35,761 nt of DNA from Deltaproteobacteria bacterium (lineage in GTDB: Bacteria; Desulfobacterota; DSM-4660; Desulfatiglandales; HGW-15): the NCBI GenBank assembly GCA_020060805.1, contig JAGUZM010000259.1:1-35761 (forward strand), written 5' to 3'. Shown here one piece after another: positions 1 to 7,730 of the stretch. The notes below the pieces were generated by a model. That model searched no databases, was not told the origin of the DNA, and saw only the letters and a list, made by a program, of their open reading frames with translations. The stretch's first letter is position 1; each line of letters opens with the position of its first letter. The translations under genes were made by a program, and so were the position numbers.

Positions 1-1
1 A

Positions 2-82
2 ATCGTGAACATGGTCTATGCGGCGATCAGGGCCAGCAAGCAGTTTCAGTCGGATTCCCGACTAAAGAACCAACGTACCTGA
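2..82 (+). CDS. C-terminal tail of an unidentified upstream protein (partial)
   Basis: The reading frame is open from the first bases and ends at TGA 80-82, giving a tail with segment MVYAAIRASK and ending DSRLKNQRT. The frame is supported because the second copy of the direct repeat (1334 onward) keeps the same reading with only a few substitutions. The tail is too short to assign. A C-terminal helix of this kind would fit a Gfo/Idh/MocA-type sugar oxidoreductase, but that is a weak guess. It is notable mainly because the gene end was copied to the far side of the toxin-antitoxin pair. Confidence 0.4.
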   Translation: MVNMVYAAIRASKQFQSDSRLKNQRT

Positions 83-209
83 GTAGCGGGACCAAACAGG
101 CCAAACAGACTAAACAAACTAAATAACCGTTTTCGCCCCCCATTCTTTGCGTATTACGTTGCATGGGCGCGAGATATTTACTTATTTATGGGCGTCCCCT
201 TGGTATTCT
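18..209. repeat. Long direct repeat, copy A (upstream of the toxin-antitoxin pair)
   Basis: About 190 bp, from ATGCGGCGATCAGGGCCAGC to the GGGCGTCCCCTT-GGTATTC region. It matches 1334-1513 almost base for base. I see two substitutions in the first 60 bases, one 9-bp unit present here but absent from copy B, and single-base length differences near the right end. It spans the 3' end of the upstream coding region plus non-coding DNA. Confidence 0.9.
92..127. repeat. 9-bp imperfect tandem repeat, four units
   Basis: Consecutive nonamers CCAAACAGG, CCAAACAGA, CTAAACAAA and CTAAATAAC lie inside the long repeat. The second long-repeat copy (1408-1434) has only three of these units, so unit number changed after duplication. 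Confidence 0.75.
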
Positions 210-224
210 ATAGGACTTCATTGG

Positions 225-259
225 TCCTGCATCCTGCATCTTGCATCCTGTATCCTGCG
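225..259. repeat. Heptamer tandem repeat (TCCTGCA-type), five units
   Basis: Five consecutive 7-bp units (TCCTGCA, TCCTGCA, TCTTGCA, TCCTGTA, TCCTGCG) end 16 bases before the ATG of the antitoxin gene. A degenerate relative lies at 2859-2879 just upstream of the gmd pseudogene. The array occupies the place where a promoter or ribosome binding site would be expected. Confidence 0.75.
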
Positions 260-275
260 CTGTATCCTTTACCTC

Positions 276-734
276 ATGAAGAAACCCCTAAGCAAAACGG
301 GCCGGCCCTCTGAAAAGGAGCGGGCGCTCGCCCGGCTTTCCAAGAGGTATCGTCTTTCTGCTTTTTATGCATTCGGAAGCAGGGCAAAGGAGGCGGCCGC
401 CCTCGTTCGCAGGAAGTCAGGAACGCTCGCGAGAAGCCACAGGGATGTGGACCTTGCCTTACTGCCGGATATTCAGGTCGTGTTGAATGCAAGAGAGAAG
501 GTTGAAATCAGCGTGGAGTTGGAGGAGCTTCTCGGGGCACCCAGGGTGGATCTGGTCATCTTGCCGGAAGCGGATCCCTTTCTGGCTTTGGATATCGTCC
601 GAGGAGAGCTTTTGTACGCAAACGATCTGGATCGACAAGCCCGCTATGAGCTCTATGTCCTGAGGCGGGCAGGAGACCTGATTCCTTTCAAGAAGGAGCG
701 CATCCGGATGATTATGGAGGAAGGGGCCCGATGA
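276..734 (+). CDS. mntA: MntA-type nucleotidyltransferase antitoxin
   Basis: A 152-residue protein of the minimal nucleotidyltransferase (MNT) family, expected to neutralise the HEPN toxin encoded next by adenylylating it in the cytoplasm. The polymerase-beta signature is visible: GSR at residues 34-36, DVD at 57-59 and a third acidic residue in RVDLVIL near 92. The GSR-to-DVD gap is about 20 residues, longer than the usual ~10, because of an Arg-rich insert. The track ORF begins at 147, but its first 43 residues are low-complexity translation of the heptamer array. ATG 276 opens the protein proper (MKKPLSKTGR). The gene overlaps hepT by 4 bp (ATGA), typical of this toxin-antitoxin pair. A stand-alone DNA polymerase-beta-like transferase is the alternative, but the partner makes the TA call strong. 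Confidence 0.8.
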   Translation: MKKPLSKTGRPSEKERALARLSKRYRLSAFYAFGSRAKEAAALVRRKSGTLARSHRDVDLALLPDIQVVLNAREKVEISVELEELLGAPRVDLVILPEADPFLALDIVRGELLYANDLDRQARYELYVLRRAGDLIPFKKERIRMIMEEGAR

Positions 735-1189
735 CACCTGGGAAGATTCGTACTGCCATCGTCGCGGAGCGGGTCGCCTGGGTCCGGAAGATGCTTGAAG
801 CAATCCGAAATCTTCCATTGGGCAGCTATGAGCAATTCCGGGAGGATCCCAGGACCCCCGCGGCCGCGGAATCGCACTTGAGGCGCGCGCTGGAGGCCCT
901 GCTGGATCTGGGCAGACATATCCTGGCTAAGGGCTTTGCGCTCGCCCCTGCCGAATACAAGGAGGTGGCAGACGAACTCGGAAAAATAGGAGTCTTGTCC
1001 GAGGAAGACCGTGCCCTGCTGAGGCAAATGGCAGGATACAGGAATCGGATGGTCCACTTCTATCATGAGGTCTCGCAGGAAGAGTTGTACTACATTTGCA
1101 GCCGGCAACTGTCCGATGTTGAACACGTCTGCGAGGCCATGCTGCAATGGCTCAACGAACATCCCGAAAAGATGGATGCCGAGATTTAG
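731..1189 (+). CDS. hepT: HepT-type HEPN toxin (DUF86-like RNase)
   Basis: A 152-residue mostly helical protein. Residues 104-111 read RNRMVHFY, which fits the RX4HXY motif of HepT toxins. Arg and His form the RNase site, and the Tyr is the residue adenylylated by MntA in characterised pairs. HEPN toxins of this group cleave cellular RNA, with tRNA described for some members; the target here cannot be read from sequence. The start ATG 731 overlaps the stop of the antitoxin by 4 bp, so the two are translationally coupled. The gene pair sits between two long direct repeats, which points to capture or duplication as a unit rather than membership in the polysaccharide operon. Confidence 0.82.
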   Translation: MTPGKIRTAIVAERVAWVRKMLEAIRNLPLGSYEQFREDPRTPAAAESHLRRALEALLDLGRHILAKGFALAPAEYKEVADELGKIGVLSEEDRALLRQMAGYRNRMVHFYHEVSQEELYYICSRQLSDVEHVCEAMLQWLNEHPEKMDAEI

Positions 1190-1333
1190 AAGAATGCACA
1201 GATGCACGTTCCCCGTGCTCCGTGTCACGCTTTACCTCCTGGTGCCGTAGTAGGTTAAACCCTGATTCATCGCGGTCTTCTTTTTTCAGTAATAGAACAA
1301 GTCAACAATGAAACAATGTCCCCTTGATCCCAC

Positions 1334-1513
1334 ATGCGGCGATCAGGGCCAGCAAGCAGTTTCACTCGGATTCCCGACTAAAGAACCAAGGTACCTGAGT
1401 AGCGGGACCAAACAGACTAAACAAACTAAATAACCGTTTTCGCCCCCCATTCTTGCGTATTACGTTGCATGGGCGCGAGATATTTACTTATTTATGGGCG
1501 TCCCCTTGTATTC
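1334..1513. repeat. Long direct repeat, copy B (downstream of the toxin-antitoxin pair)
   Basis: About 180 bp, near-identical to 18-209 and in the same orientation. It begins abruptly at ATGCGGCGATCAGGG after unrelated sequence, so it carries only the last ~20 codons of the upstream gene, ending DSRLKNQGT and stop. It lacks one 9-bp unit found in copy A. The copies are about 1.3 kb apart and enclose mntA-hepT. Confidence 0.9.
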
Positions 1514-1518
1514 CACAA

Positions 1519-1542
1519 CTTCGCTCCTTTGCGCCTTTGCGT
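1519..1542. repeat. Octamer tandem repeat (CTTTGCGC-type), three units
   Basis: Units CTTCGCTC, CTTTGCGC and CTTTGCGT lie in a row about 50 bases upstream of wecB. This belongs to a class of short dispersed intergenic repeats. Nothing in it looks like a promoter or terminator. Confidence 0.55.
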
Positions 1543-1592
1543 GAGATCTTGCTCTTGCTTTTACCTGAATCATTTGCACCTGAGTTCATTTC

Positions 1593-2741
1593 ATGAAGGT
1601 TTTCACAATAGTCGGTGCACGCCCTCAGTTCGTCAAGGCCGCAGCGGTCACGCGCGCCATTGAAAACCACAATCGCGCTTCCGGGGGAGAGCGGATAGAG
1701 GAGTTCCTGCTGCACACCGGACAGCATTATGATGACATGATGTCCGGGGTCTTTTTCCGAGAACTCCACATTCCGGAGCCGAACTTGCACTTGGGCGTGG
1801 GGTCCGGTCCTCAGGGGTGGCAGACTGCGGCCATGCTCACCGGAATCGAAGAAGCGCTCCTCAGAGAGAAACCGGATTGGGTAGTCGTTTACGGGGACAC
1901 CAACTCGACATTGGCAGGGGCACTGGCGGCCGTGAAGCTCCACATACCTGTTGCCCATGTGGAGGCCGGGCTCCGCTCTTTTAACAGGAGGATGTCCGAG
2001 GAACACAACCGCGTGGCATCCGACCACCTCTCCACGCTTCTTCTCTGCCCTACGAAGACCGCTGTGGAGAACCTCATGAGGGAGGGAATCAACGGGGCCG
2101 GCCCATGCAGAGTAGTAAACGTGGGCGACGTGATGTATGACTCCGTCCTTTATTACTCGTCTCTCACAGAAGACCGATCGGATGTACTCGAACGACTGCG
2201 GCTCGGGCGGGGAGCCTACGGCCTGGTCACCATTCACAGGGCGGAAAACACCGATGACCCGGTGCGGCTGAAAGGCATGTTCGATGCGTTGTCGAGGATA
2301 GCCAAAGGAGGACTCAAGCTCGTACTTCCCCTCCATCCACGTACGCGCAAGGTCCTTGAATCTCGTCCCCTCTCTTCACTCGTAACTCGTTACTCGTCAC
2401 TGATCTTGATTGACCCAATACCATATTTGGACATGCTCCTTCTAGAAAAGAACGCCATGGTTATCCTCACCGATTCCGGAGGGGTTCAGAAAGAGGCCTA
2501 CTGGTTCGAAGTCCCATGCGTGACCATGCGGGATGAAACGGAGTGGGTGGAGACTGTGGAAGCGGGGTGGAACGTGATCGTCGGCGCAGACTCTGAGAAG
2601 ATCGTACACGCGGTGGAGTCGATCAGGCCAGGCCGACCAGGCGGGAACTTCTATGGGGACGGCCACGCCGCAAGGAAAATCGTGGAACGCCTTGTATCTT
2701 ATTCACGGATTCAGCAGATGGATTCAGAAGGAAAAAGGTAA
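1593..2741 (+). CDS. wecB: Non-hydrolysing UDP-N-acetylglucosamine 2-epimerase
   Basis: Interconverts UDP-GlcNAc and UDP-ManNAc in the cytoplasm, supplying a precursor for ManNAc-type sugars. The 382-residue length is normal for the family. Visible motifs in order are GARPQF near the N-terminus, GDTNST, HVEAGLRS, a SEEHNR segment in the acidic/His site, TIHRAENTD (UDP binding) and TDSGGVQKEA in the C-terminal GT-B-like domain. Near residue 262-271 the usual variable linker is replaced by SSLVTRYSSL, which is the translation of a 7-bp tandem repeat. The frame is preserved and all family motifs after it are intact, so the enzyme is probably active. ATG 1593 is the only start that places GARPQF correctly; no strong ribosome binding site precedes it. 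Confidence 0.93.
   Translation: MKVFTIVGARPQFVKAAAVTRAIENHNRASGGERIEEFLLHTGQHYDDMMSGVFFRELHIPEPNLHLGVGSGPQGWQTAAMLTGIEEALLREKPDWVVVYGDTNSTLAGALAAVKLHIPVAHVEAGLRSFNRRMSEEHNRVASDHLSTLLLCPTKTAVENLMREGINGAGPCRVVNVGDVMYDSVLYYSSLTEDRSDVLERLRLGRGAYGLVTIHRAENTDDPVRLKGMFDALSRIAKGGLKLVLPLHPRTRKVLESRPLSSLVTRYSSLILIDPIPYLDMLLLEKNAMVILTDSGGVQKEAYWFEVPCVTMRDETEWVETVEAGWNVIVGADSEKIVHAVESIRPGRPGGNFYGDGHAARKIVERLVSYSRIQQMDSEGKR
2376..2403. repeat. Heptamer tandem repeat inside the wecB coding sequence
   Basis: Four consecutive 7-bp units TCACTCG, TAACTCG, TTACTCG and TCACTGA. Because 7 is not a multiple of 3, gain or loss of one unit would shift the wecB frame. The present four-unit state is in frame. Confidence 0.8.
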
Positions 2742-2782
2742 GTTCCAGATGAGTGTCTTTTGGGTTCAGATCTCAACCCTAA

Positions 2783-4042
<1,260 letters not shown>

Positions 4043-4075
4043 AATAAACATTAGAGGACCGCCTGGAGTATATAA

Positions 4076-4489
4076 ATGACGTCGCAGGACATAGAGACAA
4101 TTACGAGCGGTCTTGAGCCCATCGCCTTGATTATAAGGGGTGATTATGATGAACCGGGAATCCGATTCTTTACTCCCGCTAATTTCTCTCAGCAGGTCGC
4201 CTTCATGAAGCATCCCGAAGGGCACAAAATCGATGCGCATGTACATAATCTCGTCATAAGGCAGGTTCTTTATACACAGGAAGTTCTCTTCATCAGAAAG
4301 GGTAGGGTGAAAGTAAATCTCTATAATTCCCAAAGGCAGGCCATCGGAACCCGCATCCTCAGCTCGGGAGATCTCATTCTCCTCTGCGGCGGGGGCCATT
4401 CGTTTGAAATGCTCGAGGAAACCTCCATGATCGAGGTTAAACAGGGTCCGTTCGCGGGGGATGGGGATAAAACGCGCTTTGAGGAATGA
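4076..4489 (+). CDS. Cupin-fold protein of polysaccharide loci
   Basis: A 137-residue single-domain cupin. The metal-site pattern is partly visible: HVHNLVIRQ near residue 55-63 supplies two His, and GDLILLCGGGHSFEML near 101-116 supplies the later Gly and His. The KQGPFAG-DKTRF C-terminus is a recurring hallmark of small cupins found next to sugar-nucleotide genes in O-antigen and capsule clusters. The exact reaction is not established to my knowledge. Isomerase, epimerase or sugar-binding roles are all possible. A plausible ribosome binding site (TGGAG) precedes ATG 4076. The stop codon TGA 4487-4489 lies inside the first repeat unit of the following array. Confidence 0.75.
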   Translation: MTSQDIETITSGLEPIALIIRGDYDEPGIRFFTPANFSQQVAFMKHPEGHKIDAHVHNLVIRQVLYTQEVLFIRKGRVKVNLYNSQRQAIGTRILSSGDLILLCGGGHSFEMLEETSMIEVKQGPFAGDGDKTRFEE

Positions 4490-4540
4490 TTACACAGATA
4501 CGGTGGGGTATTACCCAGATTAGATTGCAATTACATAGAT
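4485..4540. repeat. Left ~20-bp periodic repeat array (ATTACACAGAT orientation)
   Basis: Three units, ATTACACAGAT (4489-4499), ATTACCCAGAT (4510-4520) and ATTACATAGAT (4530-4540), are spaced 20-21 bp apart. AATGATTACACAGATA (4485-4500) is a perfect 16-base reverse complement of TATCTGTGTAATCATT (4791-4806) in the right array. Confidence 0.8.
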
Positions 4541-4729
4541 TTGGGGAGGGATCCACTAGGCCTACTGATTGAAGGGAGAATTATCGTAGAGGTCAAGGCG
4601 GTGACAGGCAACCTCCCAGAGGTATTCAAATACCAGGTTCTCTCATACCTTAAAGCGTCCGGCCTGCACGTGGGATTGCTGATCAATTTCGGCAACAAAA
4701 GCTGTTACATCAAGCGCTTCGTAATTTGA
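4541..4729 (+). pseudogene. GxxExxY-family protein, C-terminal fragment (PD-(D/E)XK-like)
   Basis: About 62 codons matching the C-terminal half of the GxxExxY family (TIGR04256, PDDEXK_3-type fold). The strand IIVEVKAV carries the E-x-K of the nuclease-like core, followed by YQVLSYLKASGLHVGLLINF, the family's most conserved stretch. The N-terminal half with the GxxExxY motif itself is absent, because the repeat array begins directly after the cupin gene. TTG 4541 is only the first codon of the open frame, not a convincing start. The fragment sits exactly between two oppositely oriented repeat arrays. A short functional derivative cannot be excluded, but truncation is the simpler reading. Confidence 0.8.
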
Positions 4730-4732
4730 TCA

Positions 4733-4827
4733 ATCTGTGTAACCATTTTTTATCTGAGTAATCATTCTTGTCATCCATGTAATCACCCCTTATCTGTGTA
4801 ATCATTTTCTCCATCTGAGTAATCATT
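4733..4827. repeat. Right ~20-bp periodic repeat array (ATCTGTGTAATCATT orientation)
   Basis: Five units begin at 4733, 4752, 4773, 4792 and 4813: ATCTGTGTAAC, ATCTGAGTAAT, ATCCATGTAAT, ATCTGTGTAAT, ATCTGAGTAAT, most followed by CATT. Spacing alternates 19, 21, 19, 21 bp, close to two helical turns. Orientation is opposite to the left array, so the GxxExxY fragment is enclosed by inverted arrays. The last unit runs straight into the TTG start of the aminotransferase. Confidence 0.85.
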
Positions 4828-5946
4828 TTGATTCCTGTAAACGAACCCCTAATCGGCGAAAAAGAAATCGAATACGTTACTGACTGCCTGCGCACAGGCT
4901 GGATTTCCTCCGCCGGCAAGTACATCGACCGCTTTGAGAATGAATGGGCTGCGTATTGTGGCCGTAAATATGGGGTAGCCGTCTGCAATGGGACAGTTGC
5001 CTTGGAATTGGCGGTATCAGTCCTCGATCTCCCGAAAGGGGCTGAGGTGATCCTGCCCAGCTTCACTATCGTAAGTTGCCTCGAAGCGGTTCTCCGGAAC
5101 GGCCTGACTCCTGTCCTGGTGGATTGCGATCCCAAGACGTATTGCATGGATGTCGATGACGTCAAACGGAAGCTTACTCCCCGTACTGCCGCCCTGATGC
5201 CTGTTCACATCTACGGCCACCCGGTCAACATGGGGGAGATTCTCGCTCTGGGCGAGGAGCACAATCTTCGGATCATAGAAGACGCTGCCGAAGCCCATGG
5301 CGCTGAGTGCCTGCTGCACGGGCGATGGCGCCGATGCGGCTCTTTCGGAGACGTCTCCTGCTTTTCCTTCTATGCCAACAAGAACATCACGACCGGTGAA
5401 GGCGGCATGGTACTGACGGATGACTCCAGCCTTGCCGACAGACTTCGCAGCCGCCGCAATCTCTGCTTTATAGCCAAAGAGCGCTTCTTGCACGAAGACC
5501 GGGGCTGGAACTTCCGAATGACCAATCTCCAAGCCGCCCTCGGCTGCGCACAGCTTGAGAACATCGAGGGCTTTATCCGCCGGAAGCTCGATATGGCCGC
5601 AAGGTACAACGAAGGACTGAAGTCTCTGCCCCTTTCCCTTCCGTATATAGAACCCTGGGCAAAGAGTTCGGTTTGGATGTATGCAGTTTTGCTGGATGAT
5701 TCCGTGCCTTTTAAGGCTGTAGCGTTTGCGGAGATCTTGGATAAGAGAGGCGTGCAGACTCGGCCGTTTTTCAGAGGGCTGCATGAGCAGACGGTCTACG
5801 GTAAAATGGGGCTGTTCCGGAATGTCAGCCTGCCCGTAACCGAGCGTGTCTACCGCCGTGGACTCTATTTACCCAGTGGCCAGGCAATCACCGTCGAGCA
5901 GATCGAACGGGTAATCAAAAGTATCAGGAGCGTGCTTTGTCAGTAA
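4828..5946 (+). CDS. DegT/DnrJ/EryC1 aminotransferase, perosamine-synthase-like
   Basis: A 372-residue PLP-dependent sugar aminotransferase. It probably converts a GDP-4-keto-6-deoxyhexose to the 4-amino sugar, as GDP-perosamine synthase does. Fold-type I landmarks are visible: the N-terminal substrate loop with TGWISSAGKY, the phosphate-site NGTVALELAV near 54, EDAAEAHGA with the cofactor Asp at about 152, and SFYANKNITTGEGG with the Schiff-base Lys at about 185. The start is TTG 4828. No upstream alternative preserves the family N-terminus IPVNEPLIG. No Shine-Dalgarno is visible because repeat DNA lies immediately upstream. The gene runs 10 bp into the following methyltransferase. The sugar specificity is inferred from similarity only. 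Confidence 0.85.
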   Translation: MIPVNEPLIGEKEIEYVTDCLRTGWISSAGKYIDRFENEWAAYCGRKYGVAVCNGTVALELAVSVLDLPKGAEVILPSFTIVSCLEAVLRNGLTPVLVDCDPKTYCMDVDDVKRKLTPRTAALMPVHIYGHPVNMGEILALGEEHNLRIIEDAAEAHGAECLLHGRWRRCGSFGDVSCFSFYANKNITTGEGGMVLTDDSSLADRLRSRRNLCFIAKERFLHEDRGWNFRMTNLQAALGCAQLENIEGFIRRKLDMAARYNEGLKSLPLSLPYIEPWAKSSVWMYAVLLDDSVPFKAVAFAEILDKRGVQTRPFFRGLHEQTVYGKMGLFRNVSLPVTERVYRRGLYLPSGQAITVEQIERVIKSIRSVLCQ

Positions 5947-6752
5947 TACCATCTTCAGGCTCAGCAAAAACAGGCGAACACCAGAACAGCGACCCACTCT
6001 TTGAAAAATATGCCCGATACTATAACCTTCTTTATTGTGACAAAGACTATGCCGCCGAAGCAAATTATGTGGCCAGGCTGATCCGTCGATTCCATCCGGG
6101 GGTGGAATCGATTCTTGAACTCGGTTCAGGCACCGGCATTCACGCAAGCCATTTAGCCGAAATGCGCTTTTCCGTCCACGGCATCGAGCGCAGCCCTGAG
6201 ATGCTCGCGCGCTCACAGGCACTGGCGGAGAGAAACGAAAGCGGACCGCTCAGCTTTTCCTATGGAGATATCCGAGAGATCCGCCTAAACAGTCGTTTCG
6301 ATGCAGCTATTGCTCTCTTTCATGTGATCAGTTACCAGCGCTCCAACGAGGATGTAACCGCGGCATTTACGACTGCTCGACATCATCTAAATCCGGGCGG
6401 CGTTTTCGTTTTTGATGTCTGGTACGGACCGGCCGTATTGACCGAAAGGCCGACTGTGCGCGTCAAGCGAATGTCCGATGACTTTACAGAAATCGTTAGG
6501 ATCGCCGAGCCCGTTTTGCATCCGAACGACAACTTGGTTGATGTCAACTATCAAATATACGTCCGCGATATTGCTACCAATGAACTAAGTGAGATAAAAG
6601 AGACTCACGTTATGCGATATTTCTTCTGGCCTGAAATCACATTGTTCGCTACCCAGGCAGGCTTCCGATGTATCCACTCTGAAGAATGGCTTTCGGGAAG
6701 AACGATAGGATGCGACACCTGGGGTGCGTGCTTCGTCTTGCAGGTCAGCTGA
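5937..6752 (+). CDS. Class I SAM-dependent methyltransferase
   Basis: A 271-residue Rossmann methyltransferase. Motif I is ILELGSGTGIHASHLA near residue 60, followed by GIERSPEML (acidic end of strand 2), SYGDIREI (motif II region) and LNPGGVFVFDVW (motif III region). The C-terminal half (MRYFFWPEITLFATQAGF) is the usual substrate cap. It starts with TTG 5937, overlapping the aminotransferase stop by 10 bp, which suggests translational coupling and a shared pathway. N-methylation or O-methylation of the amino sugar or glycan is a reasonable inference. The acceptor cannot be determined. Confidence 0.8.
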   Translation: MSVIPSSGSAKTGEHQNSDPLFEKYARYYNLLYCDKDYAAEANYVARLIRRFHPGVESILELGSGTGIHASHLAEMRFSVHGIERSPEMLARSQALAERNESGPLSFSYGDIREIRLNSRFDAAIALFHVISYQRSNEDVTAAFTTARHHLNPGGVFVFDVWYGPAVLTERPTVRVKRMSDDFTEIVRIAEPVLHPNDNLVDVNYQIYVRDIATNELSEIKETHVMRYFFWPEITLFATQAGFRCIHSEEWLSGRTIGCDTWGACFVLQVS

Positions 6753-6812
6753 AGAACATGGCAAAATGAATATGGATAATCTTCCAGGATGTTTTACAGT
6801 AACATCTAAGTC

Positions 6813-7730
6813 ATGGTCACTTCTGAAGAATTAGCCGCAACCTCACCCGCACTCGGCGACAAATCCACCACTGGGTCGGAGTCTGCCTCCGGCCGGAATT
6901 GGGACCTTGTCATTCGCCCCCAATCCGGCTGGTTTGATCTGCATCTGAGAGATCTCTGGCGCTATCGCGACCTTATTATGCTTTTCGTGTGGCGGGATTT
7001 TGTAGCCAAGTACAAGCAAACGATCCTGGGGCCATTGTGGTACCTAGTGCAACCTCTGCTCACGATGGTCGTTTTTGTGGTGATTTTCGGAAAGATCGCA
7101 AAGATCCCCACCGACGGTCTCCCTCAGCAGGTTTTCTATCTTTGCGGGATTACCGCCTGGAACTACTTTGCTGAGTGCTTGAACGCGACTTCAGGGACGT
7201 TCATACAAAATGCGGGCATTTTCGGAAAGGTCTATTTTCCTCGGCTGGTGATACCGATCTCAGTCGTGATTTCAGGCTTGATCCGGTTCGGCATCCAGTT
7301 CGCCCTCTTTCTGGCGTTTGCAGTGTACTTCCTTGCAAAGGGTGCTAACGTCCATCCTAATGCCGCGGTACTGCTAACCCCGTACCTAATTTTTCTCATG
7401 GCCGCCCTTGGTATAGGCCTTGGTATCATTATCTCATCCTTGACCACTCGCTTTAGGGACCTCCAGTTTCTGGTTCAATTTGGAGTCCAACTCCTCATGT
7501 ACGGCACCCCAATTGTTTATCCGCTATCGCTGGTCCCTGAGAGATATAAATGGATAGTGGCAGCAAACCCCATGTCTGCCATTGTCGAAAGCTTCCGGTA
7601 TGGCTTTCTCGGTGCTGGCTCCTTCGACCTTGTTCTATTAGCTTACAGCACCACAACAATCTTTGTCATTGTTTTCGTTGGTATACTTCTATTCAATAGG
7701 GTTGAGAAGGGCTTTATGGATACCGTATGA
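6813..7730 (+). CDS. wzm: Polysaccharide ABC exporter, permease subunit
   Basis: A 305-residue ABC-2 type inner-membrane permease that moves undecaprenyl-linked glycan to the periplasm with Wzt. After a soluble N-terminus, residues 48-75 (RYRDLIMLFVWRDFVAKYKQ, then ILGPLWYLVQPLL) form the interface helix and first membrane segment characteristic of Wzm/TagG/KpsM proteins. About six hydrophobic segments follow, ending RVEKGFMDTV, the normal family end. The gene overlaps wzt by 4 bp (ATGA). The gap of about 60 bp upstream shows no terminator, so it is probably part of the same transcript as the methyltransferase. Confidence 0.93.
   Translation: MVTSEELAATSPALGDKSTTGSESASGRNWDLVIRPQSGWFDLHLRDLWRYRDLIMLFVWRDFVAKYKQTILGPLWYLVQPLLTMVVFVVIFGKIAKIPTDGLPQQVFYLCGITAWNYFAECLNATSGTFIQNAGIFGKVYFPRLVIPISVVISGLIRFGIQFALFLAFAVYFLAKGANVHPNAAVLLTPYLIFLMAALGIGLGIIISSLTTRFRDLQFLVQFGVQLLMYGTPIVYPLSLVPERYKWIVAANPMSAIVESFRYGFLGAGSFDLVLLAYSTTTIFVIVFVGILLFNRVEKGFMDTV

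Larger units (their letters stand above)
1190..1592. other. Intergenic region between the toxin and wecB
   Basis: About 400 bases without a convincing gene. The first ~140 bases look non-coding. The middle is copy B of the long direct repeat (1334-1513), and the end carries an octamer repeat just upstream of wecB. I saw no clear intrinsic terminator for the toxin gene and no clear -35/-10 pair for wecB. The track ORFs 1065-1250 and 1469-1663 are translations of toxin-gene shadow and repeat sequence. Confidence 0.6.

Noticed and set aside
1488-2336. 282-aa ORF on the minus strand
   Set aside because: Antisense to wecB and to repeat DNA. No domain pattern seen.
4733-4827. Possible iteron-type replication origin
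   Set aside because: Periodic repeats fit iterons in spacing, but there is no replication initiator gene, no AT-rich melting region, and the setting is a chromosomal-looking operon.
5017-5784. 255-aa ORF on the minus strand
   Set aside because: Shadow of the DegT-family aminotransferase with no recognisable domain.
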